A stretch of 61,910 nt of DNA, from contig JAJRQQ010000035.1 in NCBI GenBank assembly GCA_024280155.1, positions 1-61,910 on the forward strand, written 5' to 3'. Positions 19,089-26,826 of this stretch are shown piece by piece. Origin of the DNA: Bacteroidota bacterium (lineage in GTDB: Bacteria; Bacteroidota; Bacteroidia; Flavobacteriales_D; Crocinitomicaceae). Each line of letters begins with the position of its first letter. Position 1 is the first letter of the stretch. The notes beneath the pieces were generated by a model. The model saw only the letters and a program-made list of their open reading frames with translations, was not told the DNA's origin and did not search any database. The position numbers and the translations under genes were made by a program.

Positions 19089-19622
19089 TTAAATGTCTTT
19101 TTGTTCTAATTCAATGATACCAGTTCCTTTGACCATCGTTTCAATTTCTTCAGCAGTAAACTGAGTATTTTGAGATGTTCTCAATTCCATTACAAATTTG
19201 TCATCTGTAGTTCTTGGATCAGGATTTGTTGCTTTCATTCCTGGCATTGTTCTATTTGCAATCAAATAAGTAATTGCCATACCATGAGCTGCACACAATA
19301 CTGTGAACTCAAAAGTAATTGGAATAAACGCCATCATATTTTCTAAATAAGATTCATTTGGCTTACCTCCAATATTCATAGGCCAATCGGTAATCATAAA
19401 ATACCACATTCCATAGGTTGCTAAAGCTAAACCAATCAACCCATAAATAAATGCAAATATTCCTAATCGAGTTTCCTCAACCCCAATAATTGGATCAATA
19501 CCATGAATTGGGAAAGGAGCAAACACTTCTTCAACCTTTATACCTTTTGCAACTAAAACTTTTGCGCCATCCTTTAGGATTTCTTCATCGTCATACATTG
19601 CATATATTACTCTATCAGCCAT
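19089..19622 (-). CDS. actD: Alternative complex III subunit ActD
   Basis: 177 residues (DUF3341 family). A soluble N-terminal part (MADRVIYAMYDDEEILKDGA ... FAPFPIHGIDPIIG) is followed by two transmembrane helices. It is a structural subunit on the membrane side of ACIII. It starts 3 bp after actC, which suggests translational coupling. Confidence 0.93.
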   Translation of the reverse strand: MADRVIYAMYDDEEILKDGAKVLVAKGIKVEEVFAPFPIHGIDPIIGVEETRLGIFAFIYGLIGLALATYGMWYFMITDWPMNIGGKPNESYLENMMAFIPITFEFTVLCAAHGMAITYLIANRTMPGMKATNPDPRTTDDKFVMELRTSQNTQFTAEEIETMVKGTGIIELEQKDI

Positions 19623-19625
19623 GTC

Positions 19626-21374
19626 TTATTGATTTTTTGAGTTCATTAATTCTTTTGCTTGACCAGCCCAATCATCTCTTTCAGCACGACCAGGAAACTT
19701 TCCGGTAATAGAATCTAACAGATCATATTCTTTCTTTGTCATTTTACTGACTTGAATATAAGACCATATTCCGATTTTATTCAACGTTTCTTCGAATTTT
19801 GGTCCAACACCTGAAATCACTTTTACGTCATCTTTTGTTGCTTCCGACCCTTCACCTAATGCGTTTACTAATTCTGCAGAAGCTTTCAAATCAATCGGAT
19901 TATCAGAATTATCTTCTAATACTTTCTCTTCTTCTTTTACTTCTTCGATTTTTACTTTTGGTGCTGAAGAATCAATATAAGGTTTTGGAGTTGGATGAAC
20001 AGGATAATCACCATTTTTAAACGACTCACCTGATGATTTCAATATCGTTTTCAATTCATTCAATGCAAGTACAGGGAAGTAACGAGCAAATAATAAAAAG
20101 AATACGAAAAACAAACCAATTGTACCAACATATACACCTATATCAATATGACTTGGGTAATGCATACTCCATGAAGATGGTAAATAATCTCTATGAATAG
20201 AAGATACGATAATTACATAACGTTCAAACCACATACCGATGTTTACTACAATCGCAATAATAAAAGTAAATGTAAGACTTCTTCTCAATGGTCGGAACCA
20301 CATTAACTGAGGAGATACAACATTACAAGTCATCATAGAAGCATATGCCCACCAATAAGGTCCAGTTGCTCTATTTAAGAATGCGTAGGCTTCATACTCT
20401 ACACCAGAATACCAAGAAATGAATAACTCTGTAATATAAGCTGTACCAACAATAGATCCAGTTACCATAATTACAATATTCATGTATTCCACATGTCTTG
20501 TGTGAATATATGCTTCTAATTTCATTGCTTTACGCATCACTAACATTAATGTTTGCACCATGGCAAATCCAGAGAAAACCGCCCCTGCAACAAAGTAAGG
20601 AGGGAAAATCGTGGTATGCCAACCTGGTATAACAGATGTAGCGAAATCAAAAGATACAATGGAGTGAACCGAGAATACAAGAGGAGTTGCTAAACCAGCA
20701 AGTACTAATGATATCATTTCGAAACGATTCCAATGTTTTGCTCGACCTGACCATCCAAAAGCAAGAATCGAATACATTCTTTTTGCTACTGGTTTTTTCG
20801 CTCTATCACGAATAGTTGCAAAATCTGGCAATAAACCAATGTACCAAAACACTAGACCTACAGAAAGGTAAGTTGATATGGCAAATACATCCCATAATAA
20901 AGGTGAGTTAAAGTTTACCCATAGTGAACCAAAGTGATTTGGTAAAGGTAAAACCCAGTATCCTAACCATAAACGACCCATATGAATCAACGGAAACATT
21001 CCAGCCATAAAAACGGCAAAGATTGTCATTGCTTCTGCAGAACGGTTAATCGCCATTCTCCATTTCTGACGGAAAAGTAAAAGTACTGCAGAAATCAATG
21101 TCCCTGCGTGACCAATACCAACCCACCAAACAAAGTTTGTAATATCCCAAGCCCAACCAATGGTCTTGTTCAATCCCCAAACTCCTACTCCCGTTCCAAG
21201 TAAGTATAAAATACATCCGATCCCATATAGGCCGATGATTAAGGCAATCCCGAAAAGGATGTACCACATTCTTGGCGCTTTGTCCTCAATAGGCCTACAA
21301 ACGTCTTCTGTAATGTCATGATAAGTCTTGTGACCTAAGATGAGGGGTTCTCTAATTGCTGCTTCCTTATGCAT
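19626..21374 (-). CDS. actC: Alternative complex III subunit ActC (NrfD-like) with C-terminal helix-hairpin-helix domain
   Basis: 582 residues. The first about 455 form the NrfD-like quinol-oxidising membrane core with ten helices, starting HKEAAIREPLILGHKTYHDI. Then comes a charged linker (about 470-510, rich in Glu and Lys) and a soluble domain (about 513-580) with VKVISGVGPKFEETLNKIGI and a GRAERDDWAGQAKEL end. This last domain strongly resembles the helix-hairpin-helix tail known from the C-termini of some NuoE subunits and ribosomal protein L21/L27 fusions. Its role in ACIII is not known; protein-protein docking is more likely than DNA binding in this setting. Confidence 0.93.
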   Translation of the reverse strand: MHKEAAIREPLILGHKTYHDITEDVCRPIEDKAPRMWYILFGIALIIGLYGIGCILYLLGTGVGVWGLNKTIGWAWDITNFVWWVGIGHAGTLISAVLLLFRQKWRMAINRSAEAMTIFAVFMAGMFPLIHMGRLWLGYWVLPLPNHFGSLWVNFNSPLLWDVFAISTYLSVGLVFWYIGLLPDFATIRDRAKKPVAKRMYSILAFGWSGRAKHWNRFEMISLVLAGLATPLVFSVHSIVSFDFATSVIPGWHTTIFPPYFVAGAVFSGFAMVQTLMLVMRKAMKLEAYIHTRHVEYMNIVIMVTGSIVGTAYITELFISWYSGVEYEAYAFLNRATGPYWWAYASMMTCNVVSPQLMWFRPLRRSLTFTFIIAIVVNIGMWFERYVIIVSSIHRDYLPSSWSMHYPSHIDIGVYVGTIGLFFVFFLLFARYFPVLALNELKTILKSSGESFKNGDYPVHPTPKPYIDSSAPKVKIEEVKEEEKVLEDNSDNPIDLKASAELVNALGEGSEATKDDVKVISGVGPKFEETLNKIGIWSYIQVSKMTKKEYDLLDSITGKFPGRAERDDWAGQAKELMNSKNQ

Positions 21375-21395
21375 TTACAATAGGTTTTATTTCAA

Positions 21396-23798
21396 TTAAT
21401 GATGATTATTCTCTTGATGTTCTCCATTCGATTCAGCATGTGCATCATGTTCTCCATGAGCCTCATGTTTCTCTTTCACAACTTGAAGTTTACTCAATTC
21501 TTTATTGTCTTCGTTTCTTACTTTCACTTTATACCAAACGTTTGGTTTTTGACCAACTTCTTCTAAAGCTTGATAAGCACGTTTATTTTCAGATCCTTTA
21601 CGAACATTAGAATGTACATCATTCCAATCTCCGATTTTTATTGCATGTGTTGGACAAGCATCCGAACAAGCTGTAGTTACATCACCGTCAACAACTGGTC
21701 GACCTTCTTTCTTCGCAACCAACTTACCTTCTTGAATACGTTGAACACACATAGAGCATTTCTCCATTACACCACGTGTACGAACTGTAACATCAGGGTT
21801 AAGAACCATTCTTCCTAAGTCATCCTGAGATGGGTTGATCTCTGTTTGTGCTTTGTAAGATGGGTAATTAAACCAATTGAAACGTCTCACTTTATATGCA
21901 CAGTTATTCGCACAATAACGAGTACCGATACATCTGTTGTAAGACATTTGATTCAGGCCTTCATTACTATGTGTCGTTGCAGCAACTGGGCAAACAGTTT
22001 CACAACCTGCGTGATTACAATGTTGGCACATCATTGGCATGTGAACCACTTTAGGATTCGTTGCAGCCAATTCAGCTTTAGCGAAACTAAACGTATCTGC
22101 ATCTTTACGTAAACCAACTACTTCTTCTTCATCAGAAGCGAAGTAACGGTCAATTCGTAGCCAATGCATTTCACGACCTTTTCTTACTTCATCTTTACCT
22201 ACAACTGGAACATTATTTTCCGACTGACAAGCAATTAAACAAGATGAACAACCGATACAAGTCGAAAGGTCAATTGTCATTCCCCAACGGTGTCCGATAT
22301 GCTCAACAGGGTGTTCTTTCCATAAATCAAATTCACTTAGTGGAGCTTCAACATGATTACCATGCTCGTCCATTTTCTGCAACATATGCGCAGGATTGTA
22401 AGCTTCTTTATCTTTATGATTATAAATGTCTAATGTAGTTTCTCTAACAATTGAATGACGCCCCATCACCGTTTGGTGAATTTGAGTTGATGTAATCGGA
22501 TAGATACCTTCAGTCTTCGTAATCGTACAAGAAGAAGAATATGAATAATTCCCATTCGTTAATGATACAAATTCAAATGCATTTTTACCAACTGTTTCTG
22601 GTGTACCATCAGCTTTAGTAACATAACCTCCATATTCTTTAGTTGGATATGCAGCTTTACCAATTTTCTCACCATTTGCACCACGACCATAACCTAAAGC
22701 TATACCGATAGTACCTAATGTTTGTCCTGGTAAAGGAAATACTGGTAATGTAAGTTCTTTAGAACCCACCTTCACTGTTGCTAAATTCAATCCATTTTCT
22801 TGATCAAAAGTAGTTGCATATTCACCCTCCATTTCTACAGGGTTCATGGTGATGTAATTGTCCCAAGTAACTTTTGTCAAAGGATCTGGCATTTCAAGCA
22901 ACCAAGGGTTATTTGATTGGTTTCCAATTCCTATTGCTGCCTTTTGATATAAAACAATCTCACTTTTACCAGCTTTAGGTAATTTAGAAGTAAGATTTGA
23001 CATTGCATCATCTGAAAAAGCGAATGCTTCTGTAGATTCAGCAATTACATCTTCTCCACAACTATTGTGAACCATCATGTTCCAATACATTTCTGAATCG
23101 GAATATTCGGTTTGATAAGGGAATCCGTATTGAATCCAATTATTCTTTATGTAATTATATGCAACTTTAGAATCCTTCCCTTCACGTTTAGCAGCACCTG
23201 CCCAAACCAAGAAAGATTCTAGTGCAGAAACAGTATTATGCAATGGGCGAATAGTTGGCTGTGCTAAAGCATAGCGAGATTTAGTTGCTTGCATATCCGA
23301 CCATGATTCAAGAGCATGGTGATCAGGAGCAATGCAAGTACAATTAGCAGCAGTTTCATCAGCATAAGATGCTAAAGAAACAGACATTTTAATCTTTTTC
23401 AATCCTTTTTTAAATGCTTCACCGTTTGGTAAAGAATAAGCAGGATTTACACCATAAAGAATTACAGCGTCAGGACCTTTACCACTTTCAACTTCTTTTA
23501 CAAACTTCGCCATTGCAGCATCATTTGATTGAAATAAGTTAATTGGGTTATTTAAGTCTATTGTTGTTCCATAAGAATCAACAACTTCATTCAATTTATT
23601 GGCTAAAATTTGAACAGAAACATTATTTGATCCTGCAACAACTAATGAAGCACCTTTAGAGTTTTTCAAAGCATCGTATGCAACATCTGCAATTTTCTTC
23701 GCTTGCTCATTTAATGAAGTTGAAACTCCACCAGTATTTGAACCAAACTTTTTCAAACTATATGCTAAAACATTTGCTTCTTCAGAAGGCTTAATCAT
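21396..23798 (-). CDS. actB: Alternative complex III subunit ActB, C-terminal part (iron-sulfur)
   Basis: 800 residues that continue the molybdopterin-oxidoreductase-like domain (but without cofactor-binding Cys) and then give the ferredoxin-like module. Cys motifs for four clusters are visible: CIGCSSCLIACQ, CQHCNHAGCETVCPV, CIGTRYCANNCAYKVRRF and CSMCVQRIQ with CSDACPTHAI. The tail is His-rich. In most Bacteroidota actB is a single gene of about 1000-1100 codons. Here the ATG at 23798 overlaps the stop of the N-terminal part (ATGA), but that split falls inside the molybdopterin-like domain, not at the domain border. One added base before GAGGAATGA restores a continuous reading (GSNADIRGMIKPSEE), so this looks like a frameshift. 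Confidence 0.9.
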   Translation of the reverse strand: MIKPSEEANVLAYSLKKFGSNTGGVSTSLNEQAKKIADVAYDALKNSKGASLVVAGSNNVSVQILANKLNEVVDSYGTTIDLNNPINLFQSNDAAMAKFVKEVESGKGPDAVILYGVNPAYSLPNGEAFKKGLKKIKMSVSLASYADETAANCTCIAPDHHALESWSDMQATKSRYALAQPTIRPLHNTVSALESFLVWAGAAKREGKDSKVAYNYIKNNWIQYGFPYQTEYSDSEMYWNMMVHNSCGEDVIAESTEAFAFSDDAMSNLTSKLPKAGKSEIVLYQKAAIGIGNQSNNPWLLEMPDPLTKVTWDNYITMNPVEMEGEYATTFDQENGLNLATVKVGSKELTLPVFPLPGQTLGTIGIALGYGRGANGEKIGKAAYPTKEYGGYVTKADGTPETVGKNAFEFVSLTNGNYSYSSSCTITKTEGIYPITSTQIHQTVMGRHSIVRETTLDIYNHKDKEAYNPAHMLQKMDEHGNHVEAPLSEFDLWKEHPVEHIGHRWGMTIDLSTCIGCSSCLIACQSENNVPVVGKDEVRKGREMHWLRIDRYFASDEEEVVGLRKDADTFSFAKAELAATNPKVVHMPMMCQHCNHAGCETVCPVAATTHSNEGLNQMSYNRCIGTRYCANNCAYKVRRFNWFNYPSYKAQTEINPSQDDLGRMVLNPDVTVRTRGVMEKCSMCVQRIQEGKLVAKKEGRPVVDGDVTTACSDACPTHAIKIGDWNDVHSNVRKGSENKRAYQALEEVGQKPNVWYKVKVRNEDNKELSKLQVVKEKHEAHGEHDAHAESNGEHQENNHH

Positions 23799-24718
23799 TC
23801 CTCTATATCAGCATTGGATCCTGTAACAGACATCAATGATTCAAATTGAAAATGTTTAGACATCCATTTAGCATCCGGGTTTCTTGTTTCAGCGTACTGT
23901 GTAGTAAACTGAGTTGGCAACAACCAAGAATTTAAGAAATCAGCACCAATACTAACAATGGTTTTTGCTTTTGAGAAATCATAATTTGGAATAACACCAT
24001 TTAAAGAACCTTCTTCTGTTGTTAACCCGAAAGACTCCTTGTTTGCATCTCTCATAGCGGAATATGAAACAGCATCGTATTGAATGTGTTCAAATTTATC
24101 TCCAGCTTCACCATTAACTGATGATTTCAATTCTTGAATTGCACCAAGAACAGACGGACTAATCACAGTATTTGAAACTAAAACAACTTTCTTCGCAGAT
24201 TTCAATGAAGAAACAACTTTCTTGTCAACTTTAGAGATATCACTCACTTCATTCCCCATCATTGGATCTGTCAAGCGCTGACTATCATATAGCCCAAGTA
24301 CAGAAGCTATGATTTGTGGATTCACTGAACCTCCAGAAATACCAAAGTCTCTATTTCCTTTAATGAAAATCGGTCTACCCTCACGGGTTTTGATCAAAAT
24401 ACTTGCGTATGAATTTCCATCATAATAAGTTGATGCATACCAAGTAGCCATACCTGGCGTTACATTTTCAGGTTTGTTCACGTAAGGAATCATCTTCGTT
24501 ACTGGTGTTTCACAAGCAGCAACCGTGGCAGCAGCAACACTAAAACCTAAAAACTTTAAAAAATCACGCCGACCTGTCGATGTTTCTTTTAATTTTTCGT
24601 CACTCAAAAAATCTTCTACAGAAGTTTGAGCGGGAAACTCTTGATCTCTGGATTCTACAAACTGAGGAGTTTCTTTCAACTCATCAATTCCTTTCCAATA
24701 TTTTCTTGTCATTCCCAT
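23795..24718 (-). CDS. actB: Alternative complex III subunit ActB, N-terminal part
   Basis: 307 residues from the ATG at 24718 (MGMTRKYWKGIDELKETPQF), the family N-terminus; the frame opens at 24763. A twin-arginine-type signal TGRRDFLKFLGFSVAAATVA near residue 60 is usual for ActB, which is carried to the periplasmic face. The rest is the start of the molybdopterin-like domain, ending GSNADIEE then TGA at 23795-23797. The family sequence would go on without a stop into the next frame, so the gene is probably split by a one-base deletion around 23800-23808. Confidence 0.9.
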   Translation of the reverse strand: MGMTRKYWKGIDELKETPQFVESRDQEFPAQTSVEDFLSDEKLKETSTGRRDFLKFLGFSVAAATVAACETPVTKMIPYVNKPENVTPGMATWYASTYYDGNSYASILIKTREGRPIFIKGNRDFGISGGSVNPQIIASVLGLYDSQRLTDPMMGNEVSDISKVDKKVVSSLKSAKKVVLVSNTVISPSVLGAIQELKSSVNGEAGDKFEHIQYDAVSYSAMRDANKESFGLTTEEGSLNGVIPNYDFSKAKTIVSIGADFLNSWLLPTQFTTQYAETRNPDAKWMSKHFQFESLMSVTGSNADIEE

Positions 24719-24750
24719 ATTCTTATTTCGAATTCTTCTTGTAAATATAT

Positions 24751-26100
24751 TTAGTAATGGCACTTAGCACATTCCCATCCACCTAATTCTTTCACAGTTA
24801 CTTTACCATCCTCAAGGTAATCGCTGTAAAACTCTTGACCGTGTTCTGTTAATCTTTTATGAATTTCATCATAATAACCATCTTTCTTAGAATCGAGTGT
24901 TCCCATAGAAATTTCTTTCTCTTGATGACATTCAATACACCACCCCATTGTTAATGTCGGTCTAGTTAATTGGACGTTACCCTCAATCTTATTCAAGTCT
25001 TGAACGTTTTGAACTTTCGCAGTTTCGTTTCTTTTCGTCATATCTCCATGACATTGTTTACAGTCAATTCCTCCGACTTCTACGTGCTGTGAGTGATTAA
25101 AGTAAACATGATCAGGAAGAACGTGAACTTTATTCCAAACAATCGGCTTCGTTTCCCCCGTATATTTACCTCCACCTTCTGGAATAAAACCAGCCGCTTC
25201 GTAGATTTTAGCAATTTTCGCTTCTTGTTCTGGAGTACTTCCACTGATTTGCTTGTGACAATTCATACAAACATTTACCGAAGGTAAACTTGCTGTTCTA
25301 GATTCAGTAACTGTATTGTGACAATATTTACAATCAATCTCATTGATTCCTGCATGAACATCATGAGGGTAAGCAATCGGTTGTGATGGTTGATAATCCT
25401 CAACTACACCTATCGTATACAAACTCAAAAATAAAGCAACAGTTAAACCCATTATAACTATAACAGCACCAACAACAACTTTCTTTCGGTTGTTCCAGCC
25501 CCACTCCTTAATTTCATCCTGATAAGTAATGTCATCGTTAAATTCTTCACCGTTTGCTTCGGCAGTTGCAGACCTCAATTGTCTTCGAACCCCACTTACC
25601 GCAAGAATAATAACAATAAAGATTATGGTTAAAACCAACCAAACCCAGGTATTCGAAGATTCTTCTTCAATCAAACCTGAGGTATCACCTCCGTTATTAG
25701 TTGCAGCCGTTGCAGCAACTTTTTCCTCTTGAGAATCTACCCAATCAAAAATTGAAGTGATTTGCTCTTTCGATAAGTCCGGGAAGTTTATCATACTTGC
25801 TCCAGACCAAGCAGCCACGGTAGCAGCATATGGATCGCTTTCTACAGCCGTACTCCAATTGTTCACCCATTGAATAATGGATTCATCATTAGCTCCACCG
25901 TCAGCCCATTTCTGACGAACATTAAATAACTTGGGACCAGTACCATCCTTAAATACTTGGTGACAAGTTGCACATTTTACCTTGAACAGGTCTTCTCCTT
26001 GTGCAAGAGAATTGAATGAGTTTGACAACAGTAACAATGTGACTGCTCCAAAACTCCATTTTCTAAGATTTCTAAACATCTGACTACTAGATATTTCCAT
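24751..26100 (-). CDS. actA: Alternative complex III multiheme cytochrome c subunit ActA
   Basis: About 449 residues. Start taken at the ATG 26100 because the TAATTTTG -7 box at 26147-26154 excludes the ATG at 26145; the ATG at 26079 (MFRNLRKWSF, a good signal peptide) is also possible. An N-terminal monoheme domain (CATCH, with VFKDGTGPKL) is followed by two membrane helices and a pentaheme domain with CKYCH, CMNCH, CKQCH, CIECH and CAKCH, so six hemes in all. It forms the periplasmic electron path of ACIII from the ActB clusters to ActE. It is the first gene of the operon. Confidence 0.93.
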   Translation of the reverse strand: MEISSSQMFRNLRKWSFGAVTLLLLSNSFNSLAQGEDLFKVKCATCHQVFKDGTGPKLFNVRQKWADGGANDESIIQWVNNWSTAVESDPYAATVAAWSGASMINFPDLSKEQITSIFDWVDSQEEKVAATAATNNGGDTSGLIEEESSNTWVWLVLTIIFIVIILAVSGVRRQLRSATAEANGEEFNDDITYQDEIKEWGWNNRKKVVVGAVIVIMGLTVALFLSLYTIGVVEDYQPSQPIAYPHDVHAGINEIDCKYCHNTVTESRTASLPSVNVCMNCHKQISGSTPEQEAKIAKIYEAAGFIPEGGGKYTGETKPIVWNKVHVLPDHVYFNHSQHVEVGGIDCKQCHGDMTKRNETAKVQNVQDLNKIEGNVQLTRPTLTMGWCIECHQEKEISMGTLDSKKDGYYDEIHKRLTEHGQEFYSDYLEDGKVTVKELGGWECAKCHY

Positions 26101-26146
26101 ATAAAAAACTGTTAGTCTAACACCAAAAAACACTTCTTGGTTCAAG

Positions 26147-26154
26147 CAAAATTA
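26147..26154 (-). promoter_or_regulatory. actA: -7 box (TAATTTTG) of the ACIII-cox operon
   Basis: A perfect TAnnTTTG on the minus strand; predicted start near 26140, about 40 nt before the ATG at 26100. The TGACA motif lies directly upstream, at roughly -30 to -52. Confidence 0.6.
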
Positions 26155-26169
26155 GTAGAAATGCGAAAA

Positions 26170-26191
26170 TTTGTGACAGTTTTATGACAAA
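26170..26191. promoter_or_regulatory. Candidate operator: two TGACA units 11 bp apart upstream of ACIII
   Basis: On the plus strand TTTGTGACA and TATGACAAA are joined by GTTT, giving TGACA at 26174-26178 and 26185-26189. The ends (AAATTTGT / ACAAATTT) form an 8-bp inverted repeat. Nineteen of 22 bases match 58250-58271, before the cytochrome c gene, with three transitions. The factor that binds is unknown. Confidence 0.6.
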
Positions 26192-26386
26192 TTTACCCAT
26201 CAAAACACTAATTTAAAATCATTCTAAATAAGGGTTTTAACTTTTTTTCACGTTTAAAGACACTCAACTATCACGTTCTCAACAAATACACACACAAATT
26301 TTTTAAAAAAGCTCTTCGGCACAAAGATTGTAAAAAATGTTTCAAACTCAAATCAATTTATCTAAGCATGGATTGAAAGTATTTTG

Positions 26387-26394
26387 TAAATTTG
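26387..26394 (+). promoter_or_regulatory. -7 box (TAAATTTG) of the SPOR-like gene and rnpA
   Basis: A perfect TAnnTTTG match 32 bp upstream of the ATG at 26426; the probable promoter for the SPOR-like gene and rnpA, which follows 2 bp later. Confidence 0.55.
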
Positions 26395-26425
26395 ACAACC
26401 AATTATTAAAAAATAGAATACAGAT

Positions 26426-26824
26426 ATGAAACTATTCCTATTTATATTAACGTTTTCATTTGTTCATTCATCTTTTTCGCAAGAAGGTGATGTTGAAATT
26501 ATTGAAGACAGTAGGATAAATGCATTGATTGAAGCTCAATCAAATATTCCTCAAAATGAAATTAACCCTCAGATAAATGGCTATCGAATTCAGCTCTTTT
26601 TTGACAGTGATAAGTCTCTTATTAACTCTAAAAGAGCTTACTTTATTGCTAAATTTCCTGAAATAGACACCTATACAAGCTACACTGCACCAAATTTCTT
26701 TTTAAAAGTTGGAGATTTTAGAACTCGACTAGAAGCTGAGAAGATAAAAGCAGAAATTGAAGCTGAATTTCCAACTAGCTTTATCATTAAAGAAAAAATC
26801 AACCTTCCTCGATTATCCGAATAA
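26426..26824 (+). CDS. Small secreted SPOR-like domain protein
   Basis: 132 residues with a Sec signal (MKLFLFILTFSFVHSSFSQ). Residues about 50-125 follow the SPOR pattern (NGYRIQLFFDSDKSLINSKR, a central FPEIDTYTSYTAPNFFLKVG strand, then FRTRLEAEKIKAEIEAEFP). SPOR domains bind denuded glycan strands of peptidoglycan. It lies 2 bp upstream of rnpA and is probably translated with it; a functional link is not evident. Confidence 0.75.
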   Translation: MKLFLFILTFSFVHSSFSQEGDVEIIEDSRINALIEAQSNIPQNEINPQINGYRIQLFFDSDKSLINSKRAYFIAKFPEIDTYTSYTAPNFFLKVGDFRTRLEAEKIKAEIEAEFPTSFIIKEKINLPRLSE

Positions 26825-26826
26825 TT

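Larger units (their letters stand above)
26101..26425. other. Divergent regulatory region between actA and the SPOR-like gene
   Basis: About 325 bp without a gene. It holds the ACIII promoter (26147-26154), a 22-bp TGACA-type motif (26170-26191) and, on the far side, a TAAATTTG box for the plus-strand gene (26387-26394). The middle (26192-26380) is AT-rich and I see no other structure in it. Confidence 0.6.

Noticed and set aside
19626..19835. HhH segment of ActC as a separate DNA-binding gene
   Set aside because: It is in frame with ActC after a flexible linker, without own start or promoter, so it is a domain of ActC.
26192..26380. Small RNA or riboswitch in the actA upstream region
   Set aside because: No stable hairpin with T-run and no known riboswitch core was seen in this AT-rich stretch.
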